Assembly: GCF_021277265.1 (NCBI RefSeq)
Contig: NZ_JAJSOH010000010.1
Span: forward strand, 177,139-241,138
Length of the DNA: 64,000 bases
From: Kineosporia rhizophila
Lineage (GTDB): Bacteria > Actinomycetota > Actinomycetes > Actinomycetales > Kineosporiaceae
Reading direction: 5' to 3'
In this document: positions 45,831-53,782 of the stretch, one piece after another
How the letters are laid out: every line of letters begins with the position of its first letter
How positions within the stretch are numbered: the first letter of the stretch is position 1
Notes under the pieces: model-generated
Seen by the model: only the letters and a program-made list of their open reading frames with translations
The model's database searches: none
Told to the model about the DNA's origin: nothing
Position numbers and translations under genes: made by a program

Positions 45831-45945
45831 CAGGCGGCCCAGCGTACTTCTCGGCCCGGGCCAGGGGGTATGACACTTTCGTCGCATTGTGGATTACGCC
45901 TGCCGACCGACGCGGTCCGGTCCGCCGCTGGGCCAGGCTCGGGTC

Positions 45946-46932
45946 ATGACCACGGACCTTGCCCCGTTCCCGGCCGACCCCGCCCTCGTCTCTGCCTTCG
46001 GCCCGTTCTACGCCCTGGTCCCGGCCGTCGACACCCTGCGGATGCTCTCCACGCTGCTCAAGAACGAGCGGGTGGCGCAGTTCCTGGCCCCCTACGAGGT
46101 CACCTTCGCGGTGGTGATCCGCGACTTCGCCGCCCAGGACGAGGACCCGGCCCAGCAGGAGCCCGGCCGCACCGAGGTCACCGTGCCCGACCGCTGGGAC
46201 GACGAGGCCCGGATCGGTTTCAGTACACCGATGCTGCAGGCGCTGGAGCGGTGCCGGCAGCAGCCGTCGCTCTCCGGGGCGGGCGACCGGCGCTCCCCGG
46301 TGGACCTGCTGGCCGCCATCCTGCAGGACCCGGGCTCACGGGCCGGCCGGAACCTGGCCGAGGTGGGCGTCGACGTGGCCGAACTGCGCGGGTCGCTGCT
46401 CGCCGGTGAGCCGGTGCAGCGGGCCGACGCGGTGCCCGTCGAGCTGCGCAGCACCCGCGAGGCCCTGCTCGGGCGCCGCAAGTACCGGCCGCGCGACCTG
46501 GGTCAGTTCTGGACCACGTTCTTCGTGCGCTTCTTCCCCCAGAACCCGGGGCACGCCCCCAGCCTGTGGGCCCGCCTCGAGGCCGGCGACCTGGCCGAGC
46601 GGCACGGCGGCCGGGTCCGCAGCGACGACCTGCTGCTGGCCATCCTGCGCACCCACGCCCTGGCCCAGCTCTACCCGCACATGATCGACGACTCGAAGGA
46701 GGACTCCCGGGCCGGGGAGATCCTGACCGCCGCCGGGCTGGACCACGTGCGGGTGCAGGCCGTGATCGAGAGCACCGACCTGGGCCAGGACGCGGTGCCG
46801 CTGCGCACCCAGCTGAAGAACTTCCCGGTGGGCACCACCGAGCTGCTGCGCCGGCTGCTGGCCGAGCCCGGCAACCGCGCGGTGCGGCTGCTGCGTGAGC
46901 TGGACGTGGACCCGGGCGCGCTGGACGTCTAG
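45946..46932 (+). CDS. ClpN-domain-like protein (paralogue 2)
   Basis: A 328-residue homologue of the protein at 41630. Shared landmarks include RSPVDLLAAILQDPGSRAGRNLAEVG, VELRSTREALLGRRKYRPR, VRSDDLLLAILRTHALAQLYPH and ESTDLGQDAVPL. The N-terminal third has diverged more than the C-terminal two thirds. No P-loop. Being divergent to kinase paralogue 2 mirrors the kinase-ClpN pairing at 39-42 kb, so the two protein families probably work together. Confidence 0.7.
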   Translation: MTTDLAPFPADPALVSAFGPFYALVPAVDTLRMLSTLLKNERVAQFLAPYEVTFAVVIRDFAAQDEDPAQQEPGRTEVTVPDRWDDEARIGFSTPMLQALERCRQQPSLSGAGDRRSPVDLLAAILQDPGSRAGRNLAEVGVDVAELRGSLLAGEPVQRADAVPVELRSTREALLGRRKYRPRDLGQFWTTFFVRFFPQNPGHAPSLWARLEAGDLAERHGGRVRSDDLLLAILRTHALAQLYPHMIDDSKEDSRAGEILTAAGLDHVRVQAVIESTDLGQDAVPLRTQLKNFPVGTTELLRRLLAEPGNRAVRLLRELDVDPGALDV

Positions 46933-47474
46933 ACGATCCGGAACCCTTGCGGGGAAAGGGTTCCGGCGGCGGCGAGCTCGTCCTCGGCCACCGTGACCAG
47001 GCAGGCGTTGCCCAGGGCCCGGGACAGGTGCGCGGCGATCTCGTCGCACTGTTCGGCGCCGACCGTGCCGTCCGGGGCGATCAGGGCCACCTCGAGCCGC
47101 TCCGGAAAGGTCCGCGCGGTGCCCGCGGCGACCGGCCCGGCGATCGCGATCCGGGTCACCGGCGGGCAGGTGGCGGCCACGTCGCGCAGCAGCGCGTCCA
47201 GCCGCGCGCCCTGGTCGGCCAGGTCGTACAGGGCCGGCCAGACGATGTTCTCGCGCACCAGGGTGACCTTCTCGGTCACCGGGAAGTCGACCAGCCCGAG
47301 CAGCGCCAGCCGGGTCGCCACCTTGACGAACTGGTCCGGCACGACCGCGGCGGACCGGGCCGCCACGAGCACCTCGACCTGGCTCTCACCGCGGGCGTGC
47401 CGCCGGGCCAGCTCCGACACCGTGCGCCCGGCCGCTCCGGGAAACAGCGTGGCGATCGGGTTCTCGAAGTTCAC
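46929..47474 (-). CDS. Putative winged-helix protein with nucleotidyltransferase-like C-terminus
   Basis: A 181-residue protein. The N-terminus (ENPIATLFPGAAGRTVSELARRHARG) reads like the winged-helix head that precedes small nucleotidyltransferase domains. The C-terminal half (RIAIAGPVAAGTARTFPERLEVALIAPDG) has the strand order of such a domain but lacks the GSxARG and DxDxD catalytic signatures, so it is likely inactive. The GTG start overlaps the stop of the flavin reductase gene (GTGA), so it should be co-regulated with it from the SoxR-type promoter. Function unknown. Confidence 0.6.
   Translation of the reverse strand: MNFENPIATLFPGAAGRTVSELARRHARGESQVEVLVAARSAAVVPDQFVKVATRLALLGLVDFPVTEKVTLVRENIVWPALYDLADQGARLDALLRDVAATCPPVTRIAIAGPVAAGTARTFPERLEVALIAPDGTVGAEQCDEIAAHLSRALGNACLVTVAEDELAAAGTLSPQGFRIV
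46938..46966 (+). terminator. Stem-loop after the second ClpN-like gene, inside the end of the convergent gene
   Basis: CCGGAACCCTT (46938-46948) and AAGGGTTCCGG (46956-46966) pair perfectly over 11 bp with a 7-base loop, starting 6 bp after the stop codon. It lies within the last codons of the minus-strand gene ending at 46929, since the two genes overlap tail to tail by 4 bp. Confidence 0.7.
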
Positions 47475-47977
47475 CGGGGTTCCGGCGCGGTGAACGTGCG
47501 GTAGGCGCGGTTCCAGTAGATCAGCGGCCCGGCGTCGGGCCCGAACGCGACCTCCGTCACCTCGGCCAGCACCAGCCATGACTCGCCGGCCGGGATCACC
47601 CGCGACGGACGTCCCCACATCACCACCGGGGCCGTCTTGAGCGTCGGGAGCCCCTCGACCTCCTCGACGAACCCCTGGTCGGCGGTGAACCGCTCGGCCC
47701 CGTGCCGGGCGAACGCGGCCGCCACCTCCAGGTCGTTCTCACCGAGGACGGTGACCGCCAGGCGTGAGCTCGAGGTCAGGGCTGCGCCCGCGGAGGTGGT
47801 GCGCCGCACCGAGAACGACAGCATCGGCGGGGTGGCGCTGACCGAGGCCAGGCTGGAGGCGGTGAGCCCGACCGGCCCGTCAGCGGTGGCGCAGGTCACC
47901 AGACTGACCCCCGAGGCGTGCAGCCGGAAACCGGCCCGGAAGCGCTCGCCGAGCGATGCGGCGGGTGCGGACGTCAT
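47471..47977 (-). CDS. Flavin reductase domain protein
   Basis: A 168-residue FMN-binding split-barrel protein (GVSLVTCATADGPVGLTASSLASVS, PPMLSFSV, then the AERFTADQG region), typical of NAD(P)H:flavin oxidoreductases that feed reduced flavin to monooxygenases or act in redox cycling. It is under a SoxR-like promoter (48011-48041), matching the known occurrence of a flavin reductase in the Streptomyces SoxR regulon. An AGGAGGAAA site precedes the ATG. It is coupled by 4-bp overlap to the next gene. Confidence 0.92.
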   Translation of the reverse strand: MTSAPAASLGERFRAGFRLHASGVSLVTCATADGPVGLTASSLASVSATPPMLSFSVRRTTSAGAALTSSSRLAVTVLGENDLEVAAAFARHGAERFTADQGFVEEVEGLPTLKTAPVVMWGRPSRVIPAGESWLVLAEVTEVAFGPDAGPLIYWNRAYRTFTAPEPR

Positions 47978-48010
47978 GACGGGTTTCCTCCTGGTGCTGA
48001 TTCCGTCAAG

Positions 48011-48041
48011 AACCTAGAACCTCAACTCGACTTGAGGTCAA
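48011..48041 (-). promoter_or_regulatory. SoxR-type (MerR family) promoter of the flavin reductase operon
   Basis: On the minus strand TTGACC (48041-48036) and TAGGTT (48016-48011) are separated by 19 bp, the over-long spacer typical of MerR-family promoters. Inside it the dyad CCTCAACTCGACTTGAGG (48020-48037) matches the SoxR box CCTCAAGTTAACTTGAGG at 15 of 18 positions. SoxR proteins of actinomycetes respond to redox-active metabolites. No soxR gene is in the window. Confidence 0.85.
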
Positions 48042-48095
48042 GCTCTGTGCCCGGCATCACTCAACCCCGGGCCCGCCCGGGTCGAGACATCACCC

Positions 48096-50930
48096 GTGGG
48101 GCGTACCGAGGTGCTCGAGGTGGATGAGGCCGGGCTGACCGCTGCCTGTGTGGAGACGGTGCTGTCCGGTTTCCTGGTGCTGGCGGTGGAGACCGGCAGC
48201 GAACGGGTGGTCTCGGTGACCCCGCAGACCGCCGCCGCTCTCGGGGTCCCGGCCCAGGAGCTGGTCGGGGTGAGCGTGGAGGACCTGCTCGGGCAGGACC
48301 TGGCCGGGCTCCCGGCCCCGCAGCCCCGGCCGGGCTGGTCGTCGGTCGACCGGCCGCTGGCCCTGAGCACGGTCGGCACCGTGCGGGCGGTGCGGCTGGC
48401 CCACCGGGCCGAGACCGACGGGCGCACCCTGCTGATCTTCCGCGACCTCAGCGAGACCGTCGCCGCGATGGCCGAGTGGCAGGCCGAACTGCAGGCGCTG
48501 ACCGAGGACACGCTGCAGATCGAGTTCACCACGGCCGGCGAGATCATCCAGGCCGACGCCCGGGCCCGGGCCCGGTTCGGCTACTCCGAGGACGAACTGA
48601 CCGGGCGCCCGCACCAGATCCTCTGCGCCCCCGAGGAAGCCGACAGCGTCGCCCTGCACAACCTGTGGGCGCACGTCAGCACCGGGCACAGTGTGAGCGG
48701 GGTGTTCCGGCGCCGTGACCACGCCGGCGCCGCGGTCTGGCTGCGCGGGCACTACGTACCGATCCCCGGCCCGGACGGGCAGATCGACCGGGTCGTCCTG
48801 ATCGCCCGGGACATCGACGGGGAGATGCGCCGCCAGACCGACCTGGAGGGCCGGGTCACCGCGATCGACCGCTCGCAGGCCGTGGTCGAGTTCGCCCTCG
48901 ACGGCACGGTGACCGCGGCCAACGAGAACTTCCTGACGATCATGGACTACGACCGCGCCGAGGTGGTCGGCTTCCACCACCAGGTGTTCGTCGACCCCGA
49001 GTACGCGGCCTCGCCCGCCTACCAGGACTTCTGGGAACGTCTGCGGGCCGGGGAGTTCGTCTCCGGCGAGTTCCACCGGCTCGGCCGCGACGGCCGCGAC
49101 ATCTGGCTGCAGGCCACCTACAACCCGGTGCTGGACCCCGACGGCCGGCCCTGGAAGGTGATCAAGTACGCCCTCGACATCACCGCCGAGAAGAACCGCA
49201 CGGCCGAGTTCGAGGGCAAGGTCTCGGCCATCGACCGCTCCCAGGCGGTGATCGAGTTCGGCCTGGACGGCACCGTTCTCGCCGCCAACGCCAACTTCCT
49301 CACGGTGATGGGCTACGGCCTCGACGAGGTGATCGGCCGGCCGCACCGGATGTTCCTGGCCGAGGACGAGGACCCGGTGGCCTACGAGGAGTTCTGGCGG
49401 CGGCTGCGCCGGGGCGAGTACGTCACCGGCGAGTTCCGGCGGCGCTCGCGCGACGGCGCCGACGTGTGGCTGCGGGCCACCTACAACCCGGTGCTGGACC
49501 CCGACGGCCGGCCCTGGAAGGTGGTCAAGTACGCCCTCGACGTCACCACCGACAAGAACCGCAACGCCGACTACGCCGGGAAACTGGCCGCCATCGACCG
49601 GTCCCAGCTGATGGTCGAGTTCGACACCCGGGGCCGGATCCTGGGCGCCAACCAGAACATGCTCGACCTGCTCGGTTACGCCGAGGACGAGCTCCTCGGC
49701 CAGCACCACCGGGTGCTGGTGCGCCCGGACGAGGCGAAGGCGCCCGGCTACCAGCTGTTCTGGGAGAACCTGGCGAAGGGCGAGTACGACAGCGGTGAGT
49801 ACCGCCGGGTGGCCAAGGACGGGCGTGAGCTGTGGATCCGCGCCACCTACAACCCCGTGATCAACGCGGACGGACGTCCTTACAAGATCGTCAAGTTCGC
49901 GGTCGACGTGACCGGCGAGAAGCTGCGCAGCGTCGAGCTCTCCGGCCGGCTCGAGGCGATCGACCGGGCCCAGGCGGTGGCCGAGTTCGACCTCACCGGG
50001 CGGATCGTCGGGGCCAACGAGAACTTCCTGCGCACGATGGGGTACGGCAGCGACGAGATCGTCGGCCAGCCGCACAGCATGCTCTGCACCCGCGAGTACG
50101 TGACCTCGGCCGCCTACCGCGACTTCTGGGCCCGGCTGCGCCGGGGTGAGCTGATCTCCGGCCGGTTCCACCGCAAGGGCAAGTTCGGCCGGGACGTGTG
50201 GATCCAGGCCAGCTACAACCCGATCCTCGACCTGGACGGCAATCCGCTGCGGGTGATCAAGTACGCCTACGACGTGACCGGTTTCGTCGGCCTGCAGCAC
50301 CGCCTGCAGGTGAAGAGCCGGGCGATGACGGAGACCGCGCAGCGCCTGACCGAGATCACCAGCACGGTGGCGGCCCGCTGCACCCGCTCGGACATGATGC
50401 TCAGCCAGGCCCACGACGAGGTGAACTCCGGCCACGCCACCGCCCCGGCCGCGATCGGCGCGTTCTCGCAGATCCAGCGCACCGCCAACCACATCGGCGA
50501 GGTCTCGCAGATCCTGGCCGACCTGGCCCGGCAGTCCAACGCGGCGGCGTTCACGCTGCAGGTGGAACTGGGCCGCGACAAGGTGGACAAGGAGAGCATC
50601 GCGGTGATCGTGGAGGAGGGCCGGCGCCTGGCCGACCGCTCCAGCCAGGCCGCGATGGAGATCACCCGGCTCGTCGAGGACGTCAAGCTCGAGGTCAACC
50701 AGGGCTACGACGCGGCCCGGCGCGGGGAGAGCGCGTTCGCCCGGGTCAGCGGCACGGTCGACCGGGCCCGCGAGAACGTCGAGAACGCCGCCGAACTGGT
50801 GCGCAGCCAGCAGGTCCTGGTGGCCGACGCGATCCGGCTGATCTCCGACCTGGAGGAGGGCGGCCCCGCCGCCGAGGGCGGCGAGGACACCGGCGAGAAC
50901 CCGGAACCGATCGAGTCCCTGGACCCCTGA
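48096..50930 (+). CDS. Soluble multi-PAS protein with methyl-accepting-like C-terminal domain
   Basis: A 944-residue cytoplasmic protein. An N-terminal PAS-like unit (about 17-115) and a second PAS (about 137-250) precede four closely related PAS/PAC units of 121-122 residues starting near residues 256, 378, 499 and 621, each opening with AIDRSQ or AIDRAQ and ending in a PAC motif. The C-terminus (about 745-925) is a coiled coil like a chemoreceptor signalling domain (IGEVSQILADLARQSNAAAF), but the usual hairpin tip that binds CheA/CheW is altered. No membrane segment and no Che genes nearby. GTG start, divergent from the SoxR-controlled operon. Confidence 0.85.
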   Translation: MGRTEVLEVDEAGLTAACVETVLSGFLVLAVETGSERVVSVTPQTAAALGVPAQELVGVSVEDLLGQDLAGLPAPQPRPGWSSVDRPLALSTVGTVRAVRLAHRAETDGRTLLIFRDLSETVAAMAEWQAELQALTEDTLQIEFTTAGEIIQADARARARFGYSEDELTGRPHQILCAPEEADSVALHNLWAHVSTGHSVSGVFRRRDHAGAAVWLRGHYVPIPGPDGQIDRVVLIARDIDGEMRRQTDLEGRVTAIDRSQAVVEFALDGTVTAANENFLTIMDYDRAEVVGFHHQVFVDPEYAASPAYQDFWERLRAGEFVSGEFHRLGRDGRDIWLQATYNPVLDPDGRPWKVIKYALDITAEKNRTAEFEGKVSAIDRSQAVIEFGLDGTVLAANANFLTVMGYGLDEVIGRPHRMFLAEDEDPVAYEEFWRRLRRGEYVTGEFRRRSRDGADVWLRATYNPVLDPDGRPWKVVKYALDVTTDKNRNADYAGKLAAIDRSQLMVEFDTRGRILGANQNMLDLLGYAEDELLGQHHRVLVRPDEAKAPGYQLFWENLAKGEYDSGEYRRVAKDGRELWIRATYNPVINADGRPYKIVKFAVDVTGEKLRSVELSGRLEAIDRAQAVAEFDLTGRIVGANENFLRTMGYGSDEIVGQPHSMLCTREYVTSAAYRDFWARLRRGELISGRFHRKGKFGRDVWIQASYNPILDLDGNPLRVIKYAYDVTGFVGLQHRLQVKSRAMTETAQRLTEITSTVAARCTRSDMMLSQAHDEVNSGHATAPAAIGAFSQIQRTANHIGEVSQILADLARQSNAAAFTLQVELGRDKVDKESIAVIVEEGRRLADRSSQAAMEITRLVEDVKLEVNQGYDAARRGESAFARVSGTVDRARENVENAAELVRSQQVLVADAIRLISDLEEGGPAAEGGEDTGENPEPIESLDP
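48861..50320 (+). repeat. Four tandem PAS-encoding DNA repeats of 363-366 bp
   Basis: Repeat units begin at 48861, 49227, 49590 and 49956. Units one and two share long nearly identical tracts at their ends (around 49120-49190 and 49486-49550), indicating recent duplication or gene conversion within the gene. Confidence 0.85.
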
Positions 50931-51689
50931 TCAGGTCAGGTCGAGTATCTGGTTCACCAGGGCGGCGCGGGCCGCCGTGTGGTCGGGACCGGCCGGGTCG
51001 TGCCAGGGGCAGGCGATCTCCAGAGCCACCACCCGACCGGTGCTGAGGATCAGCGAAAGGGCCCGGAGGGTCTGCCCGGACGACGGACCACCCGGCACCG
51101 GGAACCTCAGGCCGGGAAGTTCGGCGCCGTCGATCACGTCCAGGTCGATGTGGACCAGGAGCGGCCCGGGCGGCAGATCGTTCACCGTCAGGTCGGGCAC
51201 CGCCATCTGCCGTACCTCGCTGTCGCGCAGGTAGTCGCGCTCGGCCGGGTCGATGTCGCGGGCACCGACCAGAAGGCAGTTGCTCTCCGGCACCGGGCGC
51301 AGGCCGAGCGGCTCGCCCAGCTCGTCCCGGTCGCCGCCGATCAGCACGCGCAGCGATGTGCCCCCGATGTAGCCCGAGGTGGAGGAGGCCAGGGTGTGCA
51401 GGTCGGCATGCGCGTCGAACCAGACCACCGACGGATTCACCCCGGCGCGCTGCAGCCCGGCCAGGGTGCCCGCGGCGGCCAGGCAGTCGCCGGTCAGGAC
51501 CTTCACCGGGCGTCCCTCCGGGGCCTGCGCCGTGACCTCGTCGGCCAGGGCCCCGAAAAGCCGCCGCACACGGTCCCACTGGCTCCCCGATCCCAAGGTG
51601 GGCACCACCCGACGCACGGGACCCGTGGGAGTGGGGAGGTTCTCGTCCGTAAGCAGTTCGTCCTGATGGAAGGGCACCAGAATCGTCAT
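50931..51689 (-). CDS. Arginase/agmatinase family protein with altered metal site
   Basis: A 252-residue ureohydrolase-fold protein. The second metal motif WFDAHADLHT (Asp92, His94, Asp96) and the third HIDLDVIDG are intact, but the first (normally GGDH) reads TGDC, so Cys69 replaces a Mn ligand. Such GDC variants recur in actinobacterial arginase-family proteins and may have one metal or another substrate. It is co-directional with an MFS gene 3 bp upstream. Its stop abuts the PAS gene stop. Confidence 0.85.
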   Translation of the reverse strand: MTILVPFHQDELLTDENLPTPTGPVRRVVPTLGSGSQWDRVRRLFGALADEVTAQAPEGRPVKVLTGDCLAAAGTLAGLQRAGVNPSVVWFDAHADLHTLASSTSGYIGGTSLRVLIGGDRDELGEPLGLRPVPESNCLLVGARDIDPAERDYLRDSEVRQMAVPDLTVNDLPPGPLLVHIDLDVIDGAELPGLRFPVPGGPSSGQTLRALSLILSTGRVVALEIACPWHDPAGPDHTAARAALVNQILDLT

Positions 51690-51692
51690 TCC

Positions 51693-52946
51693 TCAGACCC
51701 TAGGCACCCGACGGCCCCGGTACCAGGCAATAACCGGCAGCAGGGCCAGCGACAGCATCCCGCCGCCGATCGAGAGCACCGCATAACTGCTGCGGTCGAC
51801 CACGATCCCCGACAGCGCCCCGCCCGAGGCCCCGGCGATCGCGATCAGCACGTCCACGCTGCCCTGGGTGGCCGCCCGCTCGGCCGGGGCGGTCGAGTCG
51901 ATGATCAGCGCGGTGCCGCTGATCAGGCCGAAGTTCCAGCCCAGGCCGAGCAGGACCAGAGCCACGGTGAGCACCGGCAGCGAGTCGCCCGGGGCCAGGG
52001 CCGCCACCAGACCGGCGGCCAGCAGGGTGCCCGCGGCGGCCACCGCCATGGTGATCCGGCCCAGCCGGTCGACCAGTCGCCCGGTGACCAGCGAGGGCAG
52101 GAACATCGCGCCCACGTGCATGCCGATCACGAACCCGACCTCGCCCAGACCGTGCTGGTGGTGCCGCATGTGCACGGGCGTCATGGTCATGATGGCGACC
52201 ATCGCGATCTGGGTGATCACCATGATCGCCGCCCCGACCACCACGCCCCGGCCCCGCCCGGCCCCCGAGGCCTGCGGTGCCGCCGAGGGCTGGGCCAGCG
52301 CCCGGGCCACCAGCAACGGGTCGGGCCGCAGGAACGTGTAGAGCACCAGCCCGGCCACGGCGTAGGCGACCCCGCCCAGCAGGAAGGGCCCGGTGAGGGC
52401 GGGCAGGTTCAGGGCCTCCGCCAGGTCACCGAGGGGCTCGACCAGGTTGGGCCCGGCCACGGCACCGAAAGTGGTTGACACCAGGGCGATCGACACCGCG
52501 GTGGCGCGGTTCTGCGCGTCGGCCAGGTCGGTGGCGGCGTAGCGGGCCTGGAGGTTGGTGGCCGTGCCGGCGCCGTAGACGAACAGGGAGAAGAACAGCA
52601 GCACCGGGTTCTCGACCACCGCGGCCAGCACGATGCCCAGCGCACCGACGGCCCCGATCAGGAAGCCCAGCGCCAGCCCCACCCGGCGCCCCTCCCGCTG
52701 GGAGAAGCGCCCGACCCCGAACGCGGCCAGCGCCGAGCCGAGGGTGAACAGGGCGGTGGGCAGCCCGGCCACCCCCTCGCCGCCGAGCATGTCCTGGGCC
52801 AGCAGCGCGCCGACGGTGATCCCGGCCGCCAGCCCGGCCCCGCCGAACACCTGCGAGATCACGACGACGGTGAGCGAGCGCCGGTACAGCGCCTGCCGCT
52901 CGTCCTCAGTGGTCGGGATCCGGCTGTCCGTGGGAACCGTCATCAC
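51693..52946 (-). CDS. MFS transporter
   Basis: A 417-residue twelve-span transporter. The N-terminus (VVISQVFGGAGLAAGITVGALLAQDM) and the loop motif GRFSQREGRRVG mark the MFS fold; a His-rich HMRHHQHGLG loop sits between halves. The operon order is AlkD, MFS, arginase (4-bp overlap and 3-bp gap). Relatives are usually annotated as drug efflux, without substrate evidence. Confidence 0.88.
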   Translation of the reverse strand: MMTVPTDSRIPTTEDERQALYRRSLTVVVISQVFGGAGLAAGITVGALLAQDMLGGEGVAGLPTALFTLGSALAAFGVGRFSQREGRRVGLALGFLIGAVGALGIVLAAVVENPVLLFFSLFVYGAGTATNLQARYAATDLADAQNRATAVSIALVSTTFGAVAGPNLVEPLGDLAEALNLPALTGPFLLGGVAYAVAGLVLYTFLRPDPLLVARALAQPSAAPQASGAGRGRGVVVGAAIMVITQIAMVAIMTMTPVHMRHHQHGLGEVGFVIGMHVGAMFLPSLVTGRLVDRLGRITMAVAAAGTLLAAGLVAALAPGDSLPVLTVALVLLGLGWNFGLISGTALIIDSTAPAERAATQGSVDVLIAIAGASGGALSGIVVDRSSYAVLSIGGGMLSLALLPVIAWYRGRRVPRV

Positions 52947-53782
52947 ACCCTCCTAGCTGCGGTCAGATAAGCCTGCCGCTCCGGCTGCGGATGCTTCTCC
53001 AGGGCGTAACGCAGCATGGTGCGAGGCATCTCGTGGGCGTGGGCATCAAGGAACCGGTTCAGCACCGCCCGGTCGCGCTGGCCCACCTCGCGCAGCATCC
53101 ACCCCGTCGCCTTGTGCATCAGGTCGTGCTCGTCGCCGATCGCCCGGCCCGCCAGCCGCAGCAGATCGTCGAACTCCCCGGCCCGGATCAGCGCGAACGT
53201 GGCCACCACGGCCGTACGCCGCCACCACACCGACGGCGAGGTCAGCAACTCGTCCAGCAGGGGCCGCCGTTCGGGGTTTCGTAGGAGCCAGGGCCCGAGG
53301 ACGTAGGGGGCCACCGAATCGACGAGGTTCCAGTTACTCAGTCGGTCCAGGTTGTCGAGCATGGTCTGCACCGCGGCCTCCTGCTGGGTGGGCTCCTTGG
53401 CCCGCCGGTAGAGCTCGACCAGGATCAGCCCGCCCAGCAGCCGTACCTCGTTCCACCGATGGGCCAGCAGCGCCTCCACGTCGGCCAACGTGGCGCTCTT
53501 CCCGGCGCCCCGGGCCATCCGGCGCAGCTCCGGCACCCGTACCCCGACGAACTCGTCGCCCTCGCCGTACTCCCCCGGGCCGGTCTTGAAGAAGACCGCC
53601 TTACCCACCGCATCGTCCGCATCCCCCAGCGCCTCGACCTCGGCCACCAGTTCGACGCTCAGCTCGGTCTCCACCGCCCCCGGCCCCCGTTCCGCGCCGC
53701 CACCCGCCCGTGCAGCTAAGCCACCACCCGTCCGTGCAGCGAACTCGGCCAGCTTCTGAATCACCGAGTCTGCCAGCCCCAC
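52943..53782 (-). CDS. AlkD-type DNA alkylation repair protein
   Basis: A 279-residue HEAT-like-repeat glycosylase. The active-site pair Trp151/Asp155 (WNLVDSVAPYVLG) has the spacing of Trp109/Asp113 in Bacillus cereus AlkD, and Arg188/Arg189 (SVWWRRTA) lies where Arg148 is expected. AlkD excises bulky or cationic alkylated bases without base flipping. The first 40 residues are a Gly/Ala-rich extension beyond the family length, so translation may start later. It is the first gene of a three-gene operon. Confidence 0.9.
   Translation of the reverse strand: MGLADSVIQKLAEFAARTGGGLAARAGGGAERGPGAVETELSVELVAEVEALGDADDAVGKAVFFKTGPGEYGEGDEFVGVRVPELRRMARGAGKSATLADVEALLAHRWNEVRLLGGLILVELYRRAKEPTQQEAAVQTMLDNLDRLSNWNLVDSVAPYVLGPWLLRNPERRPLLDELLTSPSVWWRRTAVVATFALIRAGEFDDLLRLAGRAIGDEHDLMHKATGWMLREVGQRDRAVLNRFLDAHAHEMPRTMLRYALEKHPQPERQAYLTAARRV

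Noticed and set aside
48861..50320. Regular DNA repeats that might suggest a CRISPR-like or VNTR array
   Set aside because: The period of 363-366 bp is exactly a PAS domain in one reading frame. There are no short repeats with spacers anywhere in the window.
48090..50492. An 800-residue open frame opposite the PAS gene
   Set aside because: It is a shadow: Val/His/Asp/Gly-rich, repeating with the PAS repeats of the true strand and without domain signatures.
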